Assembly (NCBI RefSeq): GCF_001466725.1
Contig: NZ_CP013650.1
Location: 434,001 to 498,000, forward strand
DNA: 64,000 nucleotides
From: Lacimicrobium alkaliphilum
GTDB taxonomy: Bacteria; Pseudomonadota; Gammaproteobacteria; Enterobacterales; Alteromonadaceae
Reading direction: 5' to 3'
Part shown: one piece after another, positions 55,469-63,734 of the stretch
Layout: each line of letters opens with the position of its first letter
Position numbering within the stretch: the first letter of the stretch is position 1
The notes under the pieces: generated by a model
The model's input: the letters and a program-made list of their open reading frames with translations, nothing else
Database searches by the model: none
Told to the model about the DNA's origin: nothing
Position numbers and translations under genes: made by a program

Positions 55469-56242
55469 TTACCAGGGATTGACCTGATAATACTCGGGAT
55501 TCTCGGTGGCGAAACGTTGGATTGCGGCTTCAAACTTGCCTTCTTCAAAGGCTTTTTCTGTCAGGCTTCGGACTTCATCGAACCGTGCTGCAAGTTCTGA
55601 TTTTCTGGACAAGCCGAAATAGACTGTACGGTTCAGTTGTCGGGTATAAGGTTGTGCCTTGATGTCTTTTTTGAGCTCTGGCGTACTGGCCAGGATCGAG
55701 GTCAGGGTTTCCATGCTGCTGATAACGGTATCAACCCGCCCGGCTAATAGTAGCTTGTAGGCAAGATGCACATCGTTCACGGCTATTTTTTTCAGATTGT
55801 TGTCCTGATCAAATTTATCAAAGTAGTTTACCCCTTCACTTACGGCAATCAGCCGGTCGTTGAGATCGGCATAGCGCTGAATGGGACGGGCGTCAGCCCT
55901 GGTGGCAAAAATATAGGAGGTGTCTATCCGCATCGGCAACAGATGGAGAAAGTGCCGGCGGTCCTTACGATCCAGAATACCCGCTATCACATCTGCTGTC
56001 CCTTTCTCGAGTCGTTTCATGCAATGGGGAAAGTTGGGCTCGGTGACAAACTTTAATTTCATATCGAGTTCATCAGCCAGTTGATGCAGTGCGGCTACAT
56101 GTTCTCCTTTAGGCGGCGTTTCCAGAATCTGGTAAGGCGGAAACTCGTCCAGACACGCAATCAGCGTACCCTGTCCATAAGCGGTAAAGGCAACAAAGGT
56201 AAGTATCAGTGACAATGACCAGCGCACGTTAAAAAGCTCCAT
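55469..56242 (-). CDS. Periplasmic solute-binding family 3-like protein
   Basis: 257 residues from the ATG at 56242, followed by a signal peptide (WSLSLILTFVAFTAYG). Bilobed type II fold: GTLIACLDEFPPYQILETPP, MKLKFVTEPNFPHCMKRLEK, GTADVIAGILDRKDRRHFLH. No ABC transporter genes lie nearby, so it may be an orphan sensor or binding protein; many Alteromonadales carry several such proteins. Ligand unknown. A related protein begins at 63735. Confidence 0.8.
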   Translation of the reverse strand: MELFNVRWSLSLILTFVAFTAYGQGTLIACLDEFPPYQILETPPKGEHVAALHQLADELDMKLKFVTEPNFPHCMKRLEKGTADVIAGILDRKDRRHFLHLLPMRIDTSYIFATRADARPIQRYADLNDRLIAVSEGVNYFDKFDQDNNLKKIAVNDVHLAYKLLLAGRVDTVISSMETLTSILASTPELKKDIKAQPYTRQLNRTVYFGLSRKSELAARFDEVRSLTEKAFEEGKFEAAIQRFATENPEYYQVNPW

Positions 56243-56389
56243 GCCAAACGCAAATATTAGCCTAACACAAGTCACACTGAAGAGGAGACTGGTAATCTTT
56301 TTAGCTGTGCGTAAATGTTGCCATCCCCAAAAAGAGAGCTCGTGGCTTTGAGTCAGCGTACAGTATAAGCGTTTTATGTTTATTTCGGT

Positions 56390-57973
56390 TCACAACCTGT
56401 CCCATAAAGGATGTTTGGTAGCCAGCTCAGACTGCTCTGCGAGTATCGCCTGTAAATCCTGCTCAGTGGTGAGGGGGTTGGCCAGCACCACACGAAATAC
56501 GGTGATGGGCTCAGGATAGCTTTCTGTACTGAGCCGGGTGCGGGATACAAAGGAATGACCGGCTTCCCGTTGTTGTTTTTGTATCAGACGGTTGAGTTCA
56601 TCCAGTTGATGATTGTGTTTGTCTGAAATGACCCTGCCTTTTTCCCGCAGATGGCCGGGGCACAATCTGTAAGTCAGCAGACACAGTACCGGCTCGGTCA
56701 CCAACTCGAAATCTTTATGCGCTTTGATCAGTTGTGCAAATTTGCGTGCTTTGGCCAGACTCTCATCGATCAGTAATTCATATCCCTGGCGACCGAGAAT
56801 ATGCAAAGAAGCATAGAGCATCATGGCCATGCCATTGCGGGAGCCCTCCACACTGGTGGCGCCGAGATCCTTAGAGCCCTGACGCAGAATATACTGGGCG
56901 TGATGGCGCACTGCGTTGCCAGCCAATGGATCTTTAAACAGCACCATGCCCGCGCCCATGGGGACGTACATCTGCTTATGAGCATCCAGAGTCACCGAAT
57001 CCGCTTTTTCAATTCCGGATAATAGTGGGGCATGACGCTCAGAAAACAGGGTGGCGCCACCCCAGGCCGCATCAACATGGAAATGGCAATTCAGTTCAGA
57101 TGCCACCTCTGCCAGCTCATCGAGGGGATCGATATGACCTGTCTCAGTGGTACCGGCAATACCGACTATGGCCATCACCCTGCCACCCTGCTGCAGAATC
57201 TGTTGACCCTTTTGCAGCACCTGCTGCGGATCCAGTGTCTGTTGTGGGCAGTTCAGTTTGTGTAACTGTGACTTACCCAGGCCCAGCAGATCCATGGCCT
57301 TAGCCAGTGAATAATGGCCGCGGGCGGAACTGATCACCGCCAGCTGATTAATATTATGATGCTGCATAGCGGCGATAAGACCGTCTTCGCTGATCCCCCG
57401 GAAGCCTGCTACTGGCGGCAGGGCATTATTTCTGGCTACCCACAGGGCGTTAAGATTAGCCAGTGTACCGCCGCTGCAGAAGGTACCCAGGCTGCTGGTG
57501 GCGCTGTGTAAATGCTGCTGGTAGAACCCGTCATTTCCGGCAAAAACCAGGCGATGCATCATGCCCAGTACCTGACGCTCCAGGGGAGTAAAGGCTTTGG
57601 ACGTTTCAATTTTGACCAGATTCTGGTTCAGCCCCACCAGCAATTTGGCCAGGGAAAGATGAAAATACGGCAGCGCCGAGGTCATGTGGCCAACAAACCT
57701 GGGGGAGTAAGTGTTTACTGACTTTGATACCAGAGTATCCAGCAAGTGCTGGGCATGGTCGGAAACAAACTGAGGTTGTTCCGGTACCTGAGCCTGGCTG
57801 AAGTCCTGCTCTATCTGCTCCAGCGGTATTTCTTCGGTGACGATATGACCGGACAGAAAGTCTGCAAGATTGTCGGACAACTGGGCTTCAATCTGCGCAA
57901 GACGGGAATCTTTACCTTCTGGTTTGGTAAAGACCCGATAAAGGTGTGCTAGGCTGGCCTTGGCTTGACTCAC
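56390..57973 (-). CDS. panP: PLP-dependent aspartate 1-decarboxylase (PanP type)
   Basis: 527 residues, group II decarboxylase fold. The PLP lysine is in VTLDAHKQMYVPMGAGM near residue 330, with the PLP-ring Asp in FHVDAAWGGATLFSE. Other family segments are SPRFVGHMTSALPYFHLSLA and TFCSGGTLANLNALWVARN. This is the bacterial decarboxylase that replaces the pyruvoyl enzyme PanD for beta-alanine in Vibrio and Alteromonadales; its place next to panBC supports that. A glutamate or other amino-acid decarboxylase is less likely. Confidence 0.88.
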   Translation of the reverse strand: MSQAKASLAHLYRVFTKPEGKDSRLAQIEAQLSDNLADFLSGHIVTEEIPLEQIEQDFSQAQVPEQPQFVSDHAQHLLDTLVSKSVNTYSPRFVGHMTSALPYFHLSLAKLLVGLNQNLVKIETSKAFTPLERQVLGMMHRLVFAGNDGFYQQHLHSATSSLGTFCSGGTLANLNALWVARNNALPPVAGFRGISEDGLIAAMQHHNINQLAVISSARGHYSLAKAMDLLGLGKSQLHKLNCPQQTLDPQQVLQKGQQILQQGGRVMAIVGIAGTTETGHIDPLDELAEVASELNCHFHVDAAWGGATLFSERHAPLLSGIEKADSVTLDAHKQMYVPMGAGMVLFKDPLAGNAVRHHAQYILRQGSKDLGATSVEGSRNGMAMMLYASLHILGRQGYELLIDESLAKARKFAQLIKAHKDFELVTEPVLCLLTYRLCPGHLREKGRVISDKHNHQLDELNRLIQKQQREAGHSFVSRTRLSTESYPEPITVFRVVLANPLTTEQDLQAILAEQSELATKHPLWDRL

Positions 57974-58123
57974 ATGGCTTCCCGACTGACAAATTCAGGC
58001 CCGGACTTTATCTTATTTCACCCGGGTTCGTCATCTGTGTTTTTAGCCACAGGTTAACATTGTCGCTATCCTAACAGGCACCGACACTGCTATATTCATA
58101 GTCGACTCTCAGAGAAAACGGTC

Positions 58124-58837
58124 ATGCATATCAAACAGATAATGGATTCTTTTGACATTGAGCGGATTGTTCCTTACTTCCAGCCGATTATGGATTTGGA
58201 ACATCACGCCGTGAACAGCTATGAATGCCTGGCCCGCCTGATCACGGAAAACGAGCAAACCTTCCTGCCCAGCGAGTTTTTGTGTCTGGTTGAGCGTGAG
58301 CAGTGTTTTGGTGAACTGACACAACGGGTTTTTCATGCCAGTGCAGAATATTTCCGCAACAACAATATGGGCTGGAGCATTAATATCAGTCAGCAGGATA
58401 TTATTGAACCGCATCTGAGTAAATTTCTGTCCGGGTTTGTACAGGACTATCCCAATCCTGGCCGGGTTACTCTTGAGCTGATGGCCGCAACCGCATTTCA
58501 GCATCAGGATGAATTTAAGTCATTTCTGCAGGTCTGTAAGGCTTTGGGGATCAGATTATTTGTGGATCATTTCGGGGCGATTAACAGCAATATTCTGACA
58601 TTGCTGGATCTGCCGGTTGACGGTATCAAAGTGGATGGTCATCTGATTAAACAAATGGTCAGGAGTCAGGAAGCGCTGGATTTTGTCGCACATCTGCATC
58701 AGGTATCGCAGCAACGTAATATTATTGTTATTGCCGAGCATATCGAAGATAAAGATTGCCTGGATGCGGTGCAGAGTCTGGGTATTCGCTATGGCCAGGG
58801 CTTCTACTTCAGCAAACCCCAGGCGTTTTTAAATTAA
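58124..58837 (+). CDS. Degenerate EAL-domain protein
   Basis: 237 residues, one EAL domain and no sensor or GGDEF part. The signature EAL is ECL (SYECLARL). The Asn of the NIS motif is kept (WSINIS), as is the Glu in LELM. The paired Asp of DDFG reads D-H (FVDHFGAIN). The Lys-x-Asp (DGIKVDG), Glu (VIAEHIED) and Gln (GQGFYFSKP) positions remain. With one metal ligand changed to His and EAL/LEITE altered, phosphodiesterase activity against cyclic di-GMP is doubtful; binding or a protein-interaction role is possible. Confidence 0.85.
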   Translation: MHIKQIMDSFDIERIVPYFQPIMDLEHHAVNSYECLARLITENEQTFLPSEFLCLVEREQCFGELTQRVFHASAEYFRNNNMGWSINISQQDIIEPHLSKFLSGFVQDYPNPGRVTLELMAATAFQHQDEFKSFLQVCKALGIRLFVDHFGAINSNILTLLDLPVDGIKVDGHLIKQMVRSQEALDFVAHLHQVSQQRNIIVIAEHIEDKDCLDAVQSLGIRYGQGFYFSKPQAFLN

Positions 58838-59231
58838 CCACAATCTGTTGTGGTAAAAATGCATTTCACTACGGAGACACAGAGAACACAGAGGTATTAA
58901 CGGGGGAGTCCCCTTCACCTCTCTGTGTCTCTGTGGTTAATTCTGCGTAGCCCGTATAAAGCGCAGCGGCATGCGGGTAAGCCGAGGGTGTCCCCGGATT
59001 CCGCTGCGCTACATCACGGGCTACAGGATCCTGCCTTGTTCGTGCTTATAGTGTTTTTCGTGGTTGGAGGCTTTTTGACCACGAAAGGCACAAAAGAAAT
59101 ACCATAAGCGCCGTCATCCTGATGAAAACCAGGATCTCAATTCGTGAGGGAAAATGGATCTCGCAGAGGCGCAAAGACGCAGAGAAATGCGGAATGGGCG
59201 CAATAAGGGCCCTGCGTCTCAGCGAATGGTA
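58838..59231. repeat. Dispersed repeats upstream of the IS element
   Basis: No gene is supported. ACTACGGAGACACAGAGAAC (58867-58886) pairs with the CTCTGTGTCTCTGTGGTTAA arm at 58920-58939. GTAGCCCGTATAAAGCGCAG (58948-58967) and CCGGATTCCGCTGCGCTAC (58994-59012) belong to the CCGGATTCCGCTTCGC family. TTTCGTGG and CCACGAAA (59057-59092) flank a hairpin, CATCCTGATGAAAACCAGGATC lies at 59114-59135, and CTCGCAGAGGCGCAAAGACG at 59159-59178 starts a unit whose other arm is cut by the IS. Confidence 0.75.
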
Positions 59232-59262
59232 TGCCCCCAGAAAAGTAGACACTGTTTGTAGT

Positions 59263-60063
59263 TTACTGTTGTTCAAAAGCCATGGGGCTGACTCCGTTGA
59301 GTGTCCCATGGCGCCTTACTGTATTGTAATACTCTTCAATATACCACTTGGCCTGTAAATGCGTTTCCTCACGGCTTTGGATCGTCAGAGGGCTCAGCCA
59401 CTCCTTTTTCATCTGAGCGAAGAAGCTCTCTGTACAGGCATTATCCCAGCAATTGCCTTTACGAGACATGCTAATCGTCACCTGCCGCTTATGAAGCCAG
59501 GCGATGACCTTTTCACTGCGATACTGACAGCCCTGGTCAGAATGAAACAGCAGTGAGCTTCCCGTTGGCTGGCGTTTTTTCCAGGCTCCTTGCAGAGCGT
59601 TTTTAACCAGCTCTGCACTGTTCAGACAACTGGCCGCCCATCCCACAACATTTCGCGAGTATAAATCCAATACCACGGCAATATAGAGCCAGCCCTCTGC
59701 ACAGCGAATTTGTGTAATGTCTGAGGTCCAGACATGATTCGGTTTCCCTACCTTAAACTCCCGATTAAGCAGGTTGGGTAACACGGGCATACCGGGCTGG
59801 GGTTTCTGATAGCCTGGCTTCATGCTCGCACGGGAACGATAGCCTGACGCTTGTAGCAACCGCTGTACGCGATTCTGACTACAGATAAAACCCTCGTCAA
59901 CCGCTGCCTTCCAGAGCTTGCGGTAGCCCGGTATGCCCTCTTCCTGTTCGGCTGTCAGTAACAGAAACGCCAGTAACGTCTGGTTGGCTTCTTCTCGCTT
60001 ACCGGGGACTCTTCTGCACCATTTATAGAAACCGGCTGTAGAGACCTGCAGTACTTCGCACAT
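59263..60063 (-). CDS. IS3-family transposase OrfB (DDE catalytic part)
   Basis: 266 residues from the first in-frame ATG (60063), but the frame is open further up to the slippery site and joins OrfA. HTH_21 region at the start, then the rve core with the DDE triad: Asp in VWTSDITQI, Asp in LLFHSDQGCQYRS and Glu in NACTESFFAQMKKEW, with YNTVRRHGTLNGVSPMAFE at the end. It works as an OrfAB fusion for transposition. No stop or deletion is seen, so it appears intact. Confidence 0.93.
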   Translation of the reverse strand: MCEVLQVSTAGFYKWCRRVPGKREEANQTLLAFLLLTAEQEEGIPGYRKLWKAAVDEGFICSQNRVQRLLQASGYRSRASMKPGYQKPQPGMPVLPNLLNREFKVGKPNHVWTSDITQIRCAEGWLYIAVVLDLYSRNVVGWAASCLNSAELVKNALQGAWKKRQPTGSSLLFHSDQGCQYRSEKVIAWLHKRQVTISMSRKGNCWDNACTESFFAQMKKEWLSPLTIQSREETHLQAKWYIEEYYNTVRRHGTLNGVSPMAFEQQ

Positions 60064-60113
60064 GAGCGTGACCGGCCAACGTCGGCTGCGGTAACACTCA
60101 ATGAACTCATATC

Positions 60114-60431
60114 TTATTTGAGCTTTGTGGCGAAGTACGATTGCGCCTTTTTTAAGATTTCGGCCTCCAGCTTGGCGCGCTCTAATTCCTTTTTCAGGCG
60201 CCGGTTCTCTTTCTCAAGTGACTGGTAGCTTTTTTCCGGCCCTTCGTTCTTAACGCTTGTCTCAGTAGACGCATGTGGACGGGTCAACTCGGTTCTCCAT
60301 CTGGATAGCATACTGGGATGAATTCCCAACTGTTTCGCCAAGGATTTTACCGTATCTGGTGAGCTAATGGACTTCTGTACTACAGATAATTTGAAGTCCA
60401 CTGAGTAATGCCGTTTAGTCAAGACTTTCAT
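60114..60431 (-). CDS. IS3-family OrfA (HTH and coiled coil)
   Basis: 105 residues from the ATG at 60431 (GAGGTAAGG upstream). HTH_Tnp_1 domain (HYSVDFKLSVVQKSISSPD, then SLAKQLGIHPSMLSRWRTEL) binds the ends. A leucine-zipper-like coil follows (ENRRLKKELERAKLEAEIL). Near its 3' end is the slippery run A-AAA-AAG (complement of 60147-60153), the expected -1 shift site; the shifted frame reads on through RYEFIECYRSRRWPVTLMCE into OrfB. Confidence 0.9.
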   Translation of the reverse strand: MKVLTKRHYSVDFKLSVVQKSISSPDTVKSLAKQLGIHPSMLSRWRTELTRPHASTETSVKNEGPEKSYQSLEKENRRLKKELERAKLEAEILKKAQSYFATKLK

Positions 60432-60511
60432 AAACACCTTACCTCTTTGATTAAGGTGTCTACTTTCTTAGGGGCGGATCAGAAAGGTGGCTTTTTATTC
60501 ATCATTCATCA

Positions 60512-61195
60512 CTAATCACTCCCCCAGCGCCTCCCCAGATCCGCCACTAACTGCCAGCTTTGCTGGCCACTGGCCCGGTATTTACGCTCAAAGGGCGTCA
60601 TCGCCTGTTCTGAATGGTAGAGATGTGGTTTGGCTTCAACGCCTGCAATTTGCAGAGCCAGGGCAAATTCCTCCACATACAGCGCCCAGTTACTGCGCAC
60701 AATCAGTTCACCGCCGAGCTTAAGGATATCGGCAAAGGCGGCGCCGCCATGCCAGCGCCTTTTAATGTGTACGGACTTAGGCCAGGGATTCGGGTAAAGC
60801 AGGTAATGCTTGTTTAGTCGCCAGCCAGCCTGATGAGCCAGACGCCAGAAATCATTCAGGTCGGCCCGCAACACCAGATAGTTTGGCTGTTCGGCGGCAT
60901 AACCCCGCTGATGTTTTTCGGTGCGCAGTGCTGATTTGTCTACTCCGATTACTCTGGCTTCAGGGTAAAGCCCGGCAATCACCGCAGTGCTCTCGCCGAC
61001 CCCACAGCAGGAGTCCATGATCAGTGGCCCTGACCAGTCATCCAGCCAGGATTGCGCCTGTTCAAAAGCAGCCAGGGTATGCTCACTGAAGGGTTTACGG
61101 GAAGGCATTGCCAGGTGACGCTTTACCAACTCCGGCAGTTTCTTATGGGGGCCAGTCTGGTTCGACGTGACAACTCTGGAGTTAGCGCTCATCAT
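60512..61195 (-). CDS. TrmB-like SAM-dependent methyltransferase
   Basis: 227 residues. Class I methyltransferase fold: IMDSCCGVGESTAVIAGLYP is motif I, GVDKSALRTEKHQRGYA is the acidic strand, and HYLLYPNPWPKSVHIKRRWH holds the TrmB hallmark PNPWPK. It resembles tRNA (guanine46-N7)-methyltransferase but the first motif is divergent and a normal TrmB may be elsewhere, so the substrate is open. It overlaps the yadH stop by one base (TGATG), so it ends the yadG-yadH operon. Confidence 0.8.
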   Translation of the reverse strand: MMSANSRVVTSNQTGPHKKLPELVKRHLAMPSRKPFSEHTLAAFEQAQSWLDDWSGPLIMDSCCGVGESTAVIAGLYPEARVIGVDKSALRTEKHQRGYAAEQPNYLVLRADLNDFWRLAHQAGWRLNKHYLLYPNPWPKSVHIKRRWHGGAAFADILKLGGELIVRSNWALYVEEFALALQIAGVEAKPHLYHSEQAMTPFERKYRASGQQSWQLVADLGRRWGSD

Positions 61196-61965
61196 CAGCT
61201 ACGGATCCCTACTCCCCGGTTGATCAGGTTCCAGGCGAGTGTGAATAGCAGCAGATTAAAACCAATTAACACCGCCACAGATGTGCCGATGCCTACATCG
61301 GAAACACCCAGAAAACCGTAGCGAAATCCATTTACCATATACACTATCGGGTTGGCCTTACTCACCCATTGCCAGAATTCAGGTAACAGCGTCAGGGAAT
61401 AAAACACGCCGCCCAGATAGGTCAGCGGGGTAAGTACAAAAGTGGGGATCATGCTGATATCGTCAAAGGTCTTGGCAAATACCGCATTGACCAGCCCCGC
61501 AGCAGCAAACAGGGTGGCCGTGAGCACCAGTGTCAGTAACAGCATCAGCGGATTATGAATCTGCAAATCCACAAAAAACAGCGAAACCAGAGTCACCAGA
61601 GCGCCGACCAGCAGTGCCCGCGTCACACCGCCACCCACATAGCCGAGAATGATAATCCAGTTCGATACCGGTGCCACCAGTAACTCTTCCACATTGCGCT
61701 GGAACTTGGCACTGAAAAACGACGACGATACATTGGCATAGGCACTGGTGATCACCGCCATCATTATGAGGCCAGGGACGATAAATTCCATGTAGCTGAA
61801 GCCGCCCATCTGACCGATACGACTGCCAATCAAATTACCAAAAATAACAAAGTACAGAGTCATGGTAATAGCGGGAGGTACCAGTGTCTGGATCCAGATG
61901 CGCAGGAAACGGGTACATTCCTTTATCCAGATGGTACGCAGGGCGGTAAATTGCAAACTATTCAT
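61195..61965 (-). CDS. yadH: ABC-2 type exporter permease YadH
   Basis: 256 residues, six membrane helices: TLVPPAITMTLYFVIFGNLI, GSRIGQMGGFSYMEFIVPGL, VPTFVLTPLTYLGGVFYSLT-like segment, and WVSKANPIVYMVNGFRYGF. Follows E. coli YadH closely. It overlaps yadG by four bases. In E. coli yadGH also lies near panBC, so this is conserved neighbourhood. Cargo not established. Confidence 0.9.
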   Translation of the reverse strand: MNSLQFTALRTIWIKECTRFLRIWIQTLVPPAITMTLYFVIFGNLIGSRIGQMGGFSYMEFIVPGLIMMAVITSAYANVSSSFFSAKFQRNVEELLVAPVSNWIIILGYVGGGVTRALLVGALVTLVSLFFVDLQIHNPLMLLLTLVLTATLFAAAGLVNAVFAKTFDDISMIPTFVLTPLTYLGGVFYSLTLLPEFWQWVSKANPIVYMVNGFRYGFLGVSDVGIGTSVAVLIGFNLLLFTLAWNLINRGVGIRS

Positions 61966-62912
61966 CGATTTTCTCCTGCCTGGCTGACTGACGCATCCCC
62001 GGCCCGTCCGTTTTCCACCAGTCTGACAAACAGCTCTTCAAGCCGGTTGGCCTTGTTACGCATGCTTAATACCTGAACGCCCTGCTCTGACAACTGGCTG
62101 AACACGGCATTCAGACCGCTGGCTTTGGGTACATCCACCTCCAGGCTGTGATCGTCAATTTGCCGGTATTCGAAGTCTTTCAGGGTCGGCCTGATACTGT
62201 CCGGGGGCAAATCCAAAACAAAGGTCTCCACGTTAAGCTTGGACAGCAGGCCTTTCATGCTGGTGTTCTCAATAATCTGCCCTTTGTCGATAATGGCGAT
62301 ATTGCGACACAGCATTTCTGCTTCTTCCAGATAATGGGTGGTGAGAATGATGGTAATGCCTTGCTGATTGATTTTTTTCAGAAACACCCACATGGAGCGG
62401 CGGATCTCAATATCCACACCGGCTGTGGGTTCATCCAGAATCAGCATTCTGGGTTCGTGCATTAAGGCGCGGGCAATCATCAGGCGGCGTTTCATGCCGC
62501 CGGAAAGTTCCCGTGCCGGTGCATTGCGCTTATCCCACAGATCCAGTTGTTTGAGGTATTTCTCTGCCCGCTGTTTGGCCAGAGCTCTGGGAACGCCATA
62601 ATAACCTGCCTGATTCACAACGATTTGCATCAGGGTTTCAAACTGATTGAAGTTGAATTCCTGTGGTACCAGGCCGATATGGGATTTAGCTTTGACCAGG
62701 TCGGTTTCCAGGTCATCGCCGAAAACTTTCACCGAGCCGGAGGTTTTATTGATCAGGCTGCTGATAATGCCAATGGTAGTGGATTTACCGGCGCCATTTG
62801 GGCCGAGCAGGGCGAAGAAATCGCCTTCCTGCACACTTAAATCAACGCCTTTGAGCGCTTCTGTTCCGCCGCGATATACCTTACGTAAGGCACTGATTTC
62901 TAGAGCAAGCAT
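61962..62912 (-). CDS. yadG: ABC exporter ATP-binding protein YadG
   Basis: 316 residues. Walker [22 protein letters not shown]-loop GLVPQEFNFN, signature [15 protein letters not shown], Walker [21 protein letters not shown], and switch LTTHYLEEAEML. The C-terminal SQLSEQGVQVLSMRNKANRL is specific to the YadG group. Forms the exporter with YadH. Paralogue of the ATPase at 17426. Confidence 0.93.
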   Translation of the reverse strand: MLALEISALRKVYRGGTEALKGVDLSVQEGDFFALLGPNGAGKSTTIGIISSLINKTSGSVKVFGDDLETDLVKAKSHIGLVPQEFNFNQFETLMQIVVNQAGYYGVPRALAKQRAEKYLKQLDLWDKRNAPARELSGGMKRRLMIARALMHEPRMLILDEPTAGVDIEIRRSMWVFLKKINQQGITIILTTHYLEEAEMLCRNIAIIDKGQIIENTSMKGLLSKLNVETFVLDLPPDSIRPTLKDFEYRQIDDHSLEVDVPKASGLNAVFSQLSEQGVQVLSMRNKANRLEELFVRLVENGRAGDASVSQAGENR

Positions 62913-63096
62913 AAGGACACCTTTGAATCCGGATTGTGCAGATACGCTATCACCTCACCGGCGACAGATGAATCCGGACGTTAACAAACAATGACAGCCT
63001 TTATTGGGCCGGTGCTAATCAAATTCAAGCTGTTACTGGAGATTATCGCCGGGGGTGGTAGGCTGGATAAACACCTCATAATAATAAGGTAAAGCA

Positions 63097-63696
63097 ATGA
63101 GCCATATGTCGCCCCTCTCCGCAGACAGCCATCCCGAACTGGCGGAGGATTTTGCTATTTTTGAGCGAATTCTGGGCTTTGTGCCCAACAGCCTGCTGAC
63201 CATGCAGCGTAAGCCTCAGATCGTCAAGGCATTCGGGGCCCTGACCAAAGCTGTGATGGCTGAGGATGGTGAAGTGGATGCGGGTTTTAAACGCCTGCTG
63301 GCCCACTTTGCCAGCCGGGCCGCAGGTTGCCGTTATTGTGAAGCACATTCATTAGTCGCGGCAGGCTTACATGATGTCAATGAGGAGAAAATCGAGGCGC
63401 TGTGGAAATACCAGTCCAGCCCCTTATATTCAGACGCGGAACGCGTGGCGCTGGATTTTGCTCTGGCGGCCGGAACTGTGCCCAATGCCGTTGATGACCA
63501 ACTCATGGCAAGGCTCAGAGAACACTGGAGTGACGATCAGATTGTTGAGATTCTGGCAGCGGTGTCGCTGTATGGTTTTCTCAATCGCTGGAATGATTCT
63601 ATGGCGACAGAGCTTGAGTCGGTGCCCCGGGCTTTGGCTGAGAAAGTCCTGGCCAAAGGTGGCTGGCAGCAGGGCAAGCACCAACCGAGCGACTAA
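63097..63696 (+). CDS. Carboxymuconolactone decarboxylase / AhpD-like protein
   Basis: 199 residues, all-helical. AhpD-type active site CRYCEAHS near residue 78 (Cys-x-x-Cys-x-x-x-His pattern) in RAAGCRYCEAHSLVAAGLHD, and VEILAAVSLYGFLNRWNDSM near the end. The family includes peroxidase-linked reductants. Opposite side of yadG; no peroxiredoxin gene beside it. Substrate not known. Confidence 0.85.
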   Translation: MSHMSPLSADSHPELAEDFAIFERILGFVPNSLLTMQRKPQIVKAFGALTKAVMAEDGEVDAGFKRLLAHFASRAAGCRYCEAHSLVAAGLHDVNEEKIEALWKYQSSPLYSDAERVALDFALAAGTVPNAVDDQLMARLREHWSDDQIVEILAAVSLYGFLNRWNDSMATELESVPRALAEKVLAKGGWQQGKHQPSD

Positions 63697-63734
63697 ACTT
63701 AGAGCTTAACCTGTCAGGTGTATCAGGAGGCCGA

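Larger units (their letters stand above)
59232..60476 (-). mobile_element. IS3-family insertion sequence, intact
   Basis: About 1245 bases. Terminal inverted repeats are GCCCCCAGAAAAGTAGACAC (59233-59252) and, read inward from the other end, GCCCCTAAGAAAGTAGACAC (60475-60456), with 17 of 20 bases equal. Two overlapping transposase frames fit IS3 organisation. No clear short target duplication is visible at the flanks. The left end abuts a dispersed repeat module, so insertion into repeat DNA is likely. Confidence 0.88.
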
